Source: Synechococcus sp. CS-1329 (GTDB taxonomy: Bacteria > Cyanobacteriota > Cyanobacteriia > PCC-6307 > Cyanobiaceae). From it: 64,000 nucleotides of DNA. The notes under the pieces are model-generated. The model saw nothing but the letters and a program-made list of their open reading frames with translations, had not been told where the DNA came from and searched no databases. Positions 8,928-17,768 of this stretch are shown here, piece by piece (position 1 is the first letter of the stretch; every line of letters begins with the position of its first letter). The position numbers and the translations under genes are program-made. Location of the stretch: positions 27,967 through 91,966 of the forward strand of contig NZ_JAHLYS010000012.1 in assembly GCF_025128055.1 (NCBI RefSeq), given 5' to 3'.

Positions 8928-10010
8928 ATGGCAGCCGACGGGGCCCCAGTCGTGAGTCGCCAATTCCTCAGCGCTGATCACTATCGCTCGCCTGACGCCG
9001 CTGAGCGGGAACGGGCGATCTACGCCCCGCACTTCTGGCATCCACTGGTGCCCCTCTCCAGCCTGCCCGAGGGTTCGGCCCTGGCCCTGGAGTTGCTGGA
9101 CCTGCCCCTGCTGCTCAGCCATCCCCCCGGCGGACCACCCCAGGTGTTCCTCAACCGTTGCCCCCACCGCGGGGTGGCGCTCCTCTCGCCCGCTGCCGAG
9201 GCCCAGGCCTGCCGCCGCCTGGTGTGTCCGTACCACGGCTGGACCTACGGCCTTGACGGCCTCCTGCGCGCCGCCGCGCGGGAGGGGGAGTTCGCCGGAG
9301 CCTTCTCACGCCAGGACTGGCCCCTCGTCGCGCTGGCCTCTGCCGTGCGTGGCTCGATGCTCTGGGTGGCGGTCGGGCCCGATCCCCTGCCCCTGGAGCA
9401 GCAACTGGACCTGATGGAGCAGGAGCTGGGCGCGGAGCTGGAGCGGCCGCGAGTGTTGCTGGCCAGCCTGGAGCGCGAGCTGGCCTGCAACTGGAAGATT
9501 GCCCACGACAACACCCTCGACGACTATCACGTGGCGATCGCCCATCCCACCACCCTGCATCGGCAGCAGGGGCCGGTGCGCCACTACCGCCATCGCTTCG
9601 CCATGCACACCAACCTGCTGGCCACGCCGGTGGTGAACCCGGGCCAGAGCGGCTCAGGGGCCAAGGAGTTCCTCACCTTTGGGGCGCCGCCCTGGATCCA
9701 CTGGCTGGTCTGGCCCGATGGCCGCCTGGCCCTGATCAGCTTTCCGCCCCTCGATCCCGGCCGCTGCCGCCTGCAGGTGTGGCTGCTGGGGGACCCCTCC
9801 CAGCAGCCCCGTGGCCAGGAGTGGATCGAGGAGCTGGGCAACTTTCTCGAGGAGGACCGGGTGTTGGTGGAGGCGGCCCAGCGGGGCTACAGCAGTGGTC
9901 TGACGCCTGGCCCGGCCCATCGCCTGGAGGCGCGCATCCTGCATCAGCAGGCGCTGTACGCGCGGATCATGGGCCTGGTGGAGCCGCCGGCACCGTCAGC
10001 TTCCGCCTGA
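8928..10010 (+). CDS. Rieske-type non-heme iron oxygenase (alpha-subunit family)
   Basis: A 360-residue ring-hydroxylating/demethylating oxygenase homologue. The Rieske [2Fe-2S] ligands are CPH (Cys78, His80) and CPYH (Cys100, His103). The mononuclear iron site is LDDYHVAIAH (His201, His206), with Asp310 in EEDRVLVEAAQ as the likely third ligand. The start at 8928 was chosen over an in-frame ATG at 8901 because GAGGGG lies 7 nt upstream and 8901 is inside the ATPase gene. It follows the guanidine importer by 10 bp. No ferredoxin reductase partner is nearby. Oxidative N-dealkylation or hydroxylation of a guanidine derivative is an inference from context. Confidence 0.88.
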   Translation: MAADGAPVVSRQFLSADHYRSPDAAERERAIYAPHFWHPLVPLSSLPEGSALALELLDLPLLLSHPPGGPPQVFLNRCPHRGVALLSPAAEAQACRRLVCPYHGWTYGLDGLLRAAAREGEFAGAFSRQDWPLVALASAVRGSMLWVAVGPDPLPLEQQLDLMEQELGAELERPRVLLASLERELACNWKIAHDNTLDDYHVAIAHPTTLHRQQGPVRHYRHRFAMHTNLLATPVVNPGQSGSGAKEFLTFGAPPWIHWLVWPDGRLALISFPPLDPGRCRLQVWLLGDPSQQPRGQEWIEELGNFLEEDRVLVEAAQRGYSSGLTPGPAHRLEARILHQQALYARIMGLVEPPAPSASA

Positions 10011-10827
10011 GCCAGGCGGCCATGGCCGTGTTGATCTCCAGCAGATCGGCCACCGGCTGGTGGGTGAAGGGAAGGGTGGGCAGGTAGCCGTCGGGGCCGA
10101 ATTCAGGTGTGAGCGTGAAGCAGGGTTCGCCGCGCGCTCGGGCCCGCTGCAGGAACAGGTCCCAGCAGGCCCAATGGGCCGCCAGGGCCTCGGCGTGCTC
10201 AGGCGCCATGGGGTGGCTCACCTGAGGACCCTGGGCATGGCCCACCCGGGCATGGATGTGGTCGACCCGATCGGCGATGGCCTGGATCGGTGCCAGCTCC
10301 GGAGTCATCAGCCGCTCGCAGGCGACGCACCAGTGGCTCAGATCAGCGCTGAGGCGCAGGCTCGGATAGCGCTCCAGCCAGTGGTGAAGAAGCCAGGGGT
10401 CCGCCAGGCTGCGCGAGCGGTGGGTTTCGAAGCTCAGCGGTGCCGGCGCGGCGGCGGTCAGCTCCAGGGCCCGATCCCAGAACCACTGCTGATCGGCCCA
10501 GTTCCAGCTGTCGCTGCCGCTGATCACGGTGATGCGCAGGGGATTCAGCCCGCGGCAGCGCTCCAGCTGGTCGGCCAGCTGCCGGAGATGATCGGCTGGT
10601 GTCAGGGCGAGATCGGGCACGTAACCGTTTCCCGTCACCAGCTCCAGCACCAGGGCCAGGCCGGCGGCAGAGAACTCAGCCGCCACGGCCTCGGGATCTG
10701 GGCCCGAGAGCACCGGATGGTTGAGATTGCTCTCCAGGCCATCAAAACCGTGACGGCGAGCCCGATCGATCACCGCCTGGCGCTGGCCCTCCACTCCCCA
10801 GAGGCTGTGCAGGATCAGGCAGCGCAT
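9967..10827 (-). CDS. TIM-barrel sugar-phosphate isomerase/epimerase-like protein
   Basis: A 286-residue xylose-isomerase-like TIM barrel, recognisable from HSLWGVEGQRQAVIDRARRH and FDGLESNLNHP near the start, an SFETHRSR stretch, LSADLSHWC and VDHIHARVGH, which are typical metal-binding strand ends of the AP endonuclease 2 superfamily. The 3' end overlaps the Rieske oxygenase gene by 44 bp in convergent orientation, so it is not part of the guanidine operon. A small gene on the same strand starts upstream. The substrate is unknown. Confidence 0.8.
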   Translation of the reverse strand: MRCLILHSLWGVEGQRQAVIDRARRHGFDGLESNLNHPVLSGPDPEAVAAEFSAAGLALVLELVTGNGYVPDLALTPADHLRQLADQLERCRGLNPLRITVISGSDSWNWADQQWFWDRALELTAAAPAPLSFETHRSRSLADPWLLHHWLERYPSLRLSADLSHWCVACERLMTPELAPIQAIADRVDHIHARVGHAQGPQVSHPMAPEHAEALAAHWACWDLFLQRARARGEPCFTLTPEFGPDGYLPTLPFTHQPVADLLEINTAMAAWLRRKLTVPAAPPGP

Positions 10828-10860
10828 GCCGAGGAGCCCCCCAGGATCTGGGGTCGGGCT

Positions 10861-11079
10861 TCAGTGGCCGCCGCCGGAATCGCTGACGGAGGCTGTGTTT
10901 GACGCGTTCTGCTCCGGCTCCAGCAGGCTGGGTTGGATGCCCAGATACACCGCCTCACGGAAGAGGGCCTGGTGGGTCTGGGCGTCGCCGTTGGCGCGGG
11001 CTGCGGCCATGCGCTGGCGCAGGGACAGCACCAGGGCCTGCTGACGCGGTTCCAGGGTGGTGGGAGCCATGGCGGTCAA
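10861..11079 (-). CDS. Small protein of unknown function (72 aa)
   Basis: A short, mostly helical, Gln/Arg/Ala-rich protein with no signal peptide or membrane segment. The core runs LEPRQQALVLSLRQRM and contains HQALFREAVYLGIQP; the C-terminal ~20 residues look disordered. An internal ATG at 11070 (MAPTTLEP) is an equally good start. It lies 33 bp upstream of the TIM-barrel gene on the same strand and may be cotranscribed with it. The protein-like composition and tight placement support a real gene, but I do not recognise the family. Confidence 0.6.
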   Translation of the reverse strand: MTAMAPTTLEPRQQALVLSLRQRMAAARANGDAQTHQALFREAVYLGIQPSLLEPEQNASNTASVSDSGGGH

Positions 11080-11141
11080 TCCTGCGCCGGTCTTGACCGG
11101 GCCTTTGGACCCATCAGCCTATCGAGAGATGCAGCTGCTGG

Positions 11142-13712
11142 ATGGATCCCATCGACAGCCCCGGGAGCGGTGAACCGCAGAGCGCCGACGCCTTCTGGAG
11201 CGTGCCGGTGGAGGAGCTGCTGGGGCTGCTCTGCAGCGGCGAGGAAGGCCTGACCAGCGCAGAAGCGGAGCGGCGGCTGGCCAGCCACGGCCCCAACAGC
11301 CTCAGGCCACCGGCCCGGGGGGGCGCGGCCCTGCTGCTGCTGCGCCAGTTCACCAGCCCGATCATCTTGATCCTTGCGGCCGCGGCCCTGCTCTCCTTCC
11401 TGCTGGATTCCCCCACCGATGGGCTGATCATCCTGGCGATCGTGCTGATCAGCGGGCTGCTGGGGTTCTGGCAGGAACAGGGAGCCGCCGGAGCCGTGGC
11501 CCAGTTGCTGCGCAGCGTTGAGACCACAGCCCGGGTGCGGCGCGATGGCATCGAGCAGGCCATTCCCGTGGCTCAGGTGGTGCCCGGTGATCGGCTGGTG
11601 CTCTCGGCCGGGGCCGGCATTCCCGCCGACTGCCGCCTGCTGGAGGAGCGGGATCTGAGCCTGAACGAGGCCTCCCTCACTGGGGAGAGCTTTCCGGTGA
11701 GCAAGCATCCGGGGCGGCTGCCCGCCGAGGTGCCGCCCTCCCGGCGCAGCAACATGCTGTTTCTCGGCACCCACGTGGTGAGCGGCAGCGGTAGGGCGGT
11801 GGTGGTGCACACCGGAGCCGCCACCCAGTTCGCGGCCATCGCCGAACGCCTGCGCGAGCACAGCCCCGAGACGGAGTTCGAGCGGGGCGTGCGTCGCTTC
11901 GGGGCGCTGCTGCTGGAGCTGACCCTGGGGCTTGTGTTCGCGATCTTCGCGGTCAATGTGCTGCTGAGGCGGCCCGTGGCCGACTCCATCCTCTTCGCCC
12001 TGGCCCTGGGGGTGGGCCTGACGCCCCAGCTGCTGCCGGCGATCATCAGCGTCAACCTGGCCCAGGGGGCCCGGCGCATGGCGGCCCAGCGGGTGATCGT
12101 CAAGCGGCTCTCCTCGATCGAGAACTTCGGCAGCCTCTCGGTGCTCTGCTCCGACAAGACCGGCACCCTCACCGAAGGCCAGGCGGTGGTGCAGCGCAGC
12201 TGTGGCATCGATGGCGGCGAGAACCCGGCGGTGTTGCTGCACGCGGCGGTGAATGCCAGCTTCGAGACGGGGTTCAGCAACCCGCTCGATGGGGCGATCC
12301 GCGCTGCGGCCTGCGCGATCGATCTCTCCGCCTGGCGCAAGCTCGATGAGATCCCCTTCGACTTCAACCGCAAGCGGCTGAGCGTGCTGGCCTGCGCCGA
12401 TGGGGCCCCGGTCCTGATCACCAAGGGAGCCTTCCTCAAGGTGCTGGAGGTGTGCGACCGCGCTGAAACCGCCGACGGCGCCGTTGTGCCGCTGGCGGCC
12501 GTTCTGCCGGAACTGCAGCGCCTCTATGCCGCCTGGAGCGCCGAGGGGGTACGGGTGCTGGCGGTGGCGGTGCGGCGCTGGGAGGCCGAGGCGACCCTGG
12601 TGCCCCGGGCGATCAGCCGGGCGGATGAAACCGGTCTGGCGATGCTGGGCCTGCTGGCGCTCTCCGATCCGCTCCGTCCTGGGGTGCAGGCCACGGTGGC
12701 CGAGCTGGAGAGGCTGGGGGTGCGCCTGAAGATGATCACCGGCGACAACGCGCTGGTGGCGGCCCGGGTGGGACGGGAGGCCGGCCTGCGCAATCCCGAG
12801 GTGCTCAGCGGCTCCCAGCTGCAGTTGCTCTCCGACGCCGCCCTGCCGGTGCGGGTCGAGCAGGTGGATGTGTTCGCGGAGATCGAACCGAGCCAGAAGG
12901 AGCGGCTGATCCTGGCCCTGCGCCGCAGCGGCCATGTGGTGGGGTATCTCGGCGATGGCATCAACGACGCGCCTGCCCTCCATGCCGCCGACGTGGGCCT
13001 CTCGGTGCAGGGGGCGGTGGATGTGGCCCGGGAAGCGGCCGACATCGTGCTGCTGGAGCCCGACCTGGCGGTGCTGGTCACGGGCATCCGCGAGGGACGG
13101 CGCACCTTCGCCAACACGCTCAAGTACGTCTTCATGGCCACCAGTGCCAACTTCGGCAACATGGTGTCGATGGCGGTGGCGTCGCTGGTGCTGCCGTTCC
13201 TGCCGCTGCTGCCCAAGCAGATCCTGCTCACCAACCTGCTCACCGATCTGCCGGAGATGACCATCGCCTCCGATCGGGTCGATCCGGAATGGATCAGCAG
13301 CCCGCACCGCTGGAGCATCCCCTTCATCAAGCGCTTCATGGTCACCTTCGGCCTGGTGAGCTCCGGCTTCGACCTGCTGACCTTCGTGGTGCTGCTGCAC
13401 GTCCTCCATGCCGACGCCGCCCAGTTCCGCAGCGGCTGGTTCGTGGAATCGGTGCTCTCGGCGGCCTCGATCGTGCTGGTGATCCGCACCCGGGGGCCCC
13501 TGCTGCACAGCCGCCCCTCCCGGGCGCTGGTGGCGGCCACGATTGCTGTGGCCGCCCTCACCCTGCCCCTGCCCTGGACTCCCCTGGGGCGGCTGTTCGG
13601 ATTCGTGCCCCTGCCGCCGGCCTTTCTGCTGCCGTTGGCCCTGATCCTGGCGGCCTATGTGGCCAGTGCCGAGCTGGCCAAGGGCTGGTTCTACCGGCGC
13701 TGGAGTGGCTGA
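11142..13712 (+). CDS. mgtA: Magnesium-translocating P-type ATPase
   Basis: An 856-residue P-type ATPase of the MgtA/MgtB (P3B) kind. It has an actuator loop LTGES (179-183), the phosphorylation site SDKTGTLTEG with Asp338, the nucleotide-domain KGAFLKVLEVC region, and the hinge GDGINDAPAL. About ten membrane helices are apparent, including VGLTPQLLPAIIS just before the catalytic loop, which is diagnostic for Mg2+ importers. The length is slightly below the ~900 residues usual for MgtA. The gene is monocistronic; no conserved Mg-sensing leader was recognised upstream. Confidence 0.9.
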   Translation: MDPIDSPGSGEPQSADAFWSVPVEELLGLLCSGEEGLTSAEAERRLASHGPNSLRPPARGGAALLLLRQFTSPIILILAAAALLSFLLDSPTDGLIILAIVLISGLLGFWQEQGAAGAVAQLLRSVETTARVRRDGIEQAIPVAQVVPGDRLVLSAGAGIPADCRLLEERDLSLNEASLTGESFPVSKHPGRLPAEVPPSRRSNMLFLGTHVVSGSGRAVVVHTGAATQFAAIAERLREHSPETEFERGVRRFGALLLELTLGLVFAIFAVNVLLRRPVADSILFALALGVGLTPQLLPAIISVNLAQGARRMAAQRVIVKRLSSIENFGSLSVLCSDKTGTLTEGQAVVQRSCGIDGGENPAVLLHAAVNASFETGFSNPLDGAIRAAACAIDLSAWRKLDEIPFDFNRKRLSVLACADGAPVLITKGAFLKVLEVCDRAETADGAVVPLAAVLPELQRLYAAWSAEGVRVLAVAVRRWEAEATLVPRAISRADETGLAMLGLLALSDPLRPGVQATVAELERLGVRLKMITGDNALVAARVGREAGLRNPEVLSGSQLQLLSDAALPVRVEQVDVFAEIEPSQKERLILALRRSGHVVGYLGDGINDAPALHAADVGLSVQGAVDVAREAADIVLLEPDLAVLVTGIREGRRTFANTLKYVFMATSANFGNMVSMAVASLVLPFLPLLPKQILLTNLLTDLPEMTIASDRVDPEWISSPHRWSIPFIKRFMVTFGLVSSGFDLLTFVVLLHVLHADAAQFRSGWFVESVLSAASIVLVIRTRGPLLHSRPSRALVAATIAVAALTLPLPWTPLGRLFGFVPLPPAFLLPLALILAAYVASAELAKGWFYRRWSG

Positions 13713-13834
13713 GGCAGGCCAGCCTCCAATCCCCACCTCGGTAGGGTGATTGCAGGTTCCAGCCTGAGCGGGCGGGGCTGAGTCTCTGAGGTGCCGTCGG
13801 GCCCCCGGTGCATTGATGTTGGCGGAGGACGGGC

Positions 13835-15112
13835 ATGGGGCTGCGCAGCACCCTGCGATATGCCGCCCTGGCTCTGCTGCTGGTGGGCCTGGTCTGTGCC
13901 GGAGGGCTGCGGGCCCAGCGGCAGGAGCCCGTGGTGGTGACGGCGCTGATGCCGGCGCCGTTCGCCCAGGCCACCGCGCCGATCGTGGAGCGCTTCAACC
14001 GGCGCCACCCGGGCCTTGAACTGCGGGTGAACCGGGGACCTTTCGAAACCGAGGCCATCTCCGATCTGGCGATCAGCAGCCTGCTGCTGGGGGACAGCCC
14101 CTACGACCTGCTGCTGATGGATGTCACCTGGACGCCGAAGTATGTGGCCGCCGGCTGGCTGACGCCCCTGGAGCCGCTGCTGGGGGAGGACGCCCTCGCC
14201 GGGGTGGTGCCGGGTGCCAGGGAGGGCAACCGCTTCGATGGCCACCTCTGGCGCATCCCCCTGGTGGCTGACATGGGACTGCTCTACTGGCGCACTGATC
14301 TGATGGCGGCGCCCCCGCGCAGCCCCGCTGAACTGATGGCCACCGCCGGCGCCCTGCAGCGCGCTGGCCGGGTGCGCTGGGGCTACGTCTGGCAGGGGCG
14401 CCAGTACGAAGGGCTGAGCTGCGTGTTTCTGGAGGTATTGCGTGGTTTTGGGGGTCAGTGGCTCAGCGATTCCGGTGACCGGGTGGAGCTGGCCAGTCCG
14501 GAGGCGGTGGCCGCGGCCTCCTGGCTGCGGCAGCTGATCGATCAGGGCATCACCCCCCGGGCGGTGGCCAATTTCGCCGAACCGGAGGCGCTGCAGAGCT
14601 TTGGGGCCGGTGATGCCGCTCTGATGCGCAACTGGCCCTATGCCTGGGCGGAGCTGCAGAAACCGGGCAGTCCGGTGAGGGGCAAGGTGGGGGTGACCAC
14701 GATGGTGGCCGCCGCCGGGGGCAGCCCAGCCGCCACCCAGGGCAGCTGGGGCTTCTCCCTGGTGAGCCAGAGCCCCCATCCCCGCGAGGCCGCGCTGGTG
14801 ATCGCCGCCCTGACGGCACCGGAGGTGCAGAAGGATCTGGCCCAGCGGCTGGGCTACACCCCCACCCTCTCGGCCCTGTTCGAAGACCCGCAGCTGGTGG
14901 CGGCGAACCCGGTGCTGCCGGAGTTGCGCCGGGCGCTGGAGGCCACGGTGCTGCGTCCGCTCAGCCCGCTCTATGCCCAGCTCAGCGACATCCTGCAGCG
15001 GCAGCTCAGCGAGGTGATCACCGGCGAGCGGGAGGCCGCCGAGGGCATGGAGCGGGCCCAGAGCCTCAGCAACCAGGTGCTGAGGGCCAGCGGCGTGGGG
15101 GCGAGGTCATGA
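13835..15112 (+). CDS. Sugar ABC transporter substrate-binding protein (family 1)
   Basis: A 425-residue extracellular solute-binding protein with an N-terminal signal peptide (hydrophobic residues 9-25). The mature domain looks like maltose/trehalose/glycerol-3-phosphate binding proteins, for example FNRRHPGLELRV and GNRFDGHLWRIPL. A GGAGG lies 7 nt before the ATG, supporting this start. It opens a four-gene operon with 4-bp or 1-bp overlaps. Picocyanobacteria often carry one such CUT1 importer for compatible solutes or disaccharides such as glucosylglycerol, trehalose or sucrose; the cargo here is not determined. Confidence 0.88.
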   Translation: MGLRSTLRYAALALLLVGLVCAGGLRAQRQEPVVVTALMPAPFAQATAPIVERFNRRHPGLELRVNRGPFETEAISDLAISSLLLGDSPYDLLLMDVTWTPKYVAAGWLTPLEPLLGEDALAGVVPGAREGNRFDGHLWRIPLVADMGLLYWRTDLMAAPPRSPAELMATAGALQRAGRVRWGYVWQGRQYEGLSCVFLEVLRGFGGQWLSDSGDRVELASPEAVAAASWLRQLIDQGITPRAVANFAEPEALQSFGAGDAALMRNWPYAWAELQKPGSPVRGKVGVTTMVAAAGGSPAATQGSWGFSLVSQSPHPREAALVIAALTAPEVQKDLAQRLGYTPTLSALFEDPQLVAANPVLPELRRALEATVLRPLSPLYAQLSDILQRQLSEVITGEREAAEGMERAQSLSNQVLRASGVGARS

Positions 15113-15966
15113 CCCTGCTGCTCACCCTGCCAGCCCTGCTGCTGCTGGCGCTGGTCTTTGCCGTCCCGCTGCTGCGTTACGGCTGGCTCAGCTTCCACGC
15201 CGACTCGGTGATCACCGGCCTGCAGCCGCTGCCCAACGGCGGCGCCAACTGGCTGCGCCTGATCGAGGACGAGCGCTTCTGGCAAGACACCGTTCAGACC
15301 CTGCGTTTCGCTGGGTTGTCGGTGGCGCTGGAGCTGCTGCTGGGGCTGGCCCTGGCCTTGCTGCTGCACCAGAGCTGGCGTGGCCGCACGGCGCTGCGCA
15401 CGATCACCCTGCTGCCCTGGGCCCTGCCCACCGCGGTGATGGCCCTGGGCTGGCGCTGGATCTTCAATGATCCCTACGGACCGATCAACGGCCTGCTGCA
15501 GGTGCTGGGTCAGCCGGCGCTGCCCTTCCTGAGCAGCCCCGCCAGCACCTGGCTCGTGGTGGTGCTCGCCGATGTCTGGAAGACCACCCCCTTCGTGGCG
15601 CTGCTGCTGCTGGCCGGGCTGCAGTCGATTCCCACCGACCTCTATGAGGCCTTCGCCCTGGAGGGTGGCACGCCCGCTCAGGCCCTGCGCCGGATCACCC
15701 TGCCGCTGCTGCTCCCCTATGCCTTCCTCGCCGTGCTCTTCCGCCTCGCCCAGGCCCTGGGGGTGTTCGATCTGGTGCAGATCCTCACCGGCGGCGGCCC
15801 GGCGGGGAGCACCGAAACCCTGGCGCTCTATTCCTATCTCTCAGCGATGCGCTTCCTTGATTTCGGCTACAGCGCCACCGTGATGCTGGGGATGTTCGTG
15901 CTGTTGCTCGGTCTCACTGCTGTGCTGCTGCTGGGCCGGCGCTTGCTGGCGGGGGGGAGGGCCTGA
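15109..15966 (+). CDS. Sugar ABC transporter permease (MalF/UgpA-like)
   Basis: A 285-residue membrane protein with about six hydrophobic segments. It has the CUT1 permease loop EAFALEGGTPAQALRRITLP, the EAA motif that docks on the ATPase. Its ATG overlaps the binding-protein stop by 4 bp (ATGA), so translation is likely coupled. It should form the translocation pore with the next permease. The length is normal for the family. Confidence 0.9.
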   Translation: MTLLLTLPALLLLALVFAVPLLRYGWLSFHADSVITGLQPLPNGGANWLRLIEDERFWQDTVQTLRFAGLSVALELLLGLALALLLHQSWRGRTALRTITLLPWALPTAVMALGWRWIFNDPYGPINGLLQVLGQPALPFLSSPASTWLVVVLADVWKTTPFVALLLLAGLQSIPTDLYEAFALEGGTPAQALRRITLPLLLPYAFLAVLFRLAQALGVFDLVQILTGGGPAGSTETLALYSYLSAMRFLDFGYSATVMLGMFVLLLGLTAVLLLGRRLLAGGRA

Positions 15967-16775
15967 TGCGGTTCAGGCGTCTGGCCGTGCTGATGGTGCT
16001 GCTCTGGAGCCTGCTGCCGCTGCTCTGGCAGCTGTACACCTCCCTGCGCACCGGTTCGGCCCTGATCAGTCCCCAGCCGGGGCTCTCGGGCTGGACCCTG
16101 GACAACTACCGCCAGATCCTCTCGGGAGATCCGCCCTTCTGGCGCTTTCTGCTCAACAGCACGGTGGTGGGGCTGGCCAGCACGGCCCTGACCCTGCTGC
16201 TGGCGATCCCCTGCGCCTACGGCCTGCAGCGCCAGCCCGCCAGGACGCGGGCGCTGCTGAGCGGGGCGCTGCTGGCGGCGGCGGTGTTCCCCTACGTGCT
16301 GCTGTTTCTGGCGCTGCTGGAGCTGGCCCGACGCTTCGGCCTGGCCAACCACCTGCTGGCGCTGAGCCTGCCCTATGCCGGCCTCTCCTTGCCCCTGGCG
16401 GTGCTGCTGCTGGGGGCGGCCTTCCGGGATCTGCCGCCCGAGCTGGAGGAGTCGGCGCTGCTGGAGGGCCTCAACACCTGGCAGCGGCTGCGCTGGGTGC
16501 TCCTGCCGCTGATCGCCCCCGCCAGCGCCAGCACCGGCTTGCTGGTGTTTCTGTTCAGCTGGAACGAATACCCGATCGCCCTCACCTGGATCAGCCGCCA
16601 GGAGCTGCTCACCCTGCCCATCGCCATTGCCCGCATCGCCGGATCCTCCGTGTACACCGTTCCCTATGGCGCCTTCGCGGCGGCCACCGTGCTGGGCAGC
16701 CTGCCGCTGCTGGCCCTGGTGGTGATCTTCCAGAAGCCGATCGTGGCGGGTCTCACCCAGGGGGCGGTGAAATGA
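15966..16775 (+). CDS. Sugar ABC transporter permease (MalG/UgpE-like)
   Basis: A 269-residue permease with about six membrane segments. Near residue 165 it has EESALLEGLNTWQRLRWVLLP, the EAA coupling loop of MalG-type subunits, followed by FSWNEYPIALT, which is typical of this half of CUT1 permease pairs. Its start shares one base with the preceding stop (TGATG), and its end overlaps the ATPase start by 4 bp. It pairs with the MalF-like subunit. Confidence 0.9.
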   Translation: MRFRRLAVLMVLLWSLLPLLWQLYTSLRTGSALISPQPGLSGWTLDNYRQILSGDPPFWRFLLNSTVVGLASTALTLLLAIPCAYGLQRQPARTRALLSGALLAAAVFPYVLLFLALLELARRFGLANHLLALSLPYAGLSLPLAVLLLGAAFRDLPPELEESALLEGLNTWQRLRWVLLPLIAPASASTGLLVFLFSWNEYPIALTWISRQELLTLPIAIARIAGSSVYTVPYGAFAAATVLGSLPLLALVVIFQKPIVAGLTQGAVK

Positions 16776-17767
16776 GCGACGTGGAGCGGCCGCAGGGCCT
16801 GGTGCTCGAGGGCCTGCAGCGGCGGGTGGGCAACACCCTGGTGCTCGACCACCTCAGCCTGCGGGTGGCACCGGGGGAATGCCTGGCCCTGCTGGGGCCC
16901 AGCGGTTGCGGCAAGACCACCACCCTGCGCCTGATCGCCGGACTCGATCAGCCCAGCGCCGGCCACATCCGCCTCGATGGCGACGACATCACGCGGCAAC
17001 CGCCCAGCCGCCGGGAGGTGGGGATGGTGTTCCAGAGCTATGCCCTCTACCCCCACCTCACGGTGGAGCGGAACCTGTCGCTGGGCATGGAACTGCGCGG
17101 TCTGCCCCGCGAGCGGATCGCCGCGCAGATCAGTTCGGTGCTGGAGCTGTTGCAGCTGGAGCCCCAGCGCCGGCGGCGGCCGGCGGAGCTCTCGGGTGGC
17201 CAGCGCCAGCGGGTGGCCCTGGCCCGGGCCCTGGTGCGCCAGCCACGGCTGTTTCTGCTCGATGAGCCGATGAGCAATCTCGATGCCCAGTTGCGTGAAG
17301 ATCTGCGCGCTGAGCTGCGCCTGCTGCTCTGCGGCGGCCCCCAGCCGGTGGTCTATGTGACCCACGATCAGCAGGAGGCCATGGGCCTGGCCGATCGCAT
17401 CGCCGTGCTGCACCAGGGGCGGCTGCAGCAGATCGGCAGTCCGCGCGAGCTCTACGACCAGCCCGCCAACCTGTTCGTGGCCGGCTTCATCGGCCGCCCG
17501 CGCATCAATGTGCTACCCGCAGAAGCCGGATGCATCCGGGCGGTTCGCCCGGAACACCTGGAGCCGCTGGCGGAGGGGGGGCTGCCGGCCCGGGTGCTGC
17601 TGCGGGAGTGGCAGGGGGCCAGCCAGCTGCTGCAGCTGGAAACGCCCCACGGCCGCTGGCGGATGGTCTGTGATGGCCGGGTGGAGCTGGCTGAATCCTT
17701 CGGCCTGGGCTGGCCGCCGGCGCGGGAACTCCGCTTCGAGGCCGGCAGTGGCCGGCGGCTGCTTTAA
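16772..17767 (+). CDS. Sugar ABC transporter ATP-binding protein (MalK/UgpC-like)
   Basis: A 331-residue ATPase with Walker A (GPSGCGKTT), LSGGQRQRVALARAL, Walker B (LFLLDEPMSNLD) and the H-loop VTHDQQEAM. After residue ~240 it has a short C-terminal regulatory extension of the TOBE/MOBE type (FIGRPRINVLP, then a beta-rich region), as in MalK and UgpC, though shorter than in MalK. It is the last gene of the importer operon and ends 1 bp before a convergent gene. Confidence 0.9.
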   Translation: MSDVERPQGLVLEGLQRRVGNTLVLDHLSLRVAPGECLALLGPSGCGKTTTLRLIAGLDQPSAGHIRLDGDDITRQPPSRREVGMVFQSYALYPHLTVERNLSLGMELRGLPRERIAAQISSVLELLQLEPQRRRRPAELSGGQRQRVALARALVRQPRLFLLDEPMSNLDAQLREDLRAELRLLLCGGPQPVVYVTHDQQEAMGLADRIAVLHQGRLQQIGSPRELYDQPANLFVAGFIGRPRINVLPAEAGCIRAVRPEHLEPLAEGGLPARVLLREWQGASQLLQLETPHGRWRMVCDGRVELAESFGLGWPPARELRFEAGSGRRLL

Positions 17768-17768
17768 C

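Noticed and set aside
11076..13736. Very long minus-strand open frame opposite mgtA
   Set aside because: It is a shadow of the GC-rich mgtA gene: low-complexity Gln/His/Arg composition and no family motif.
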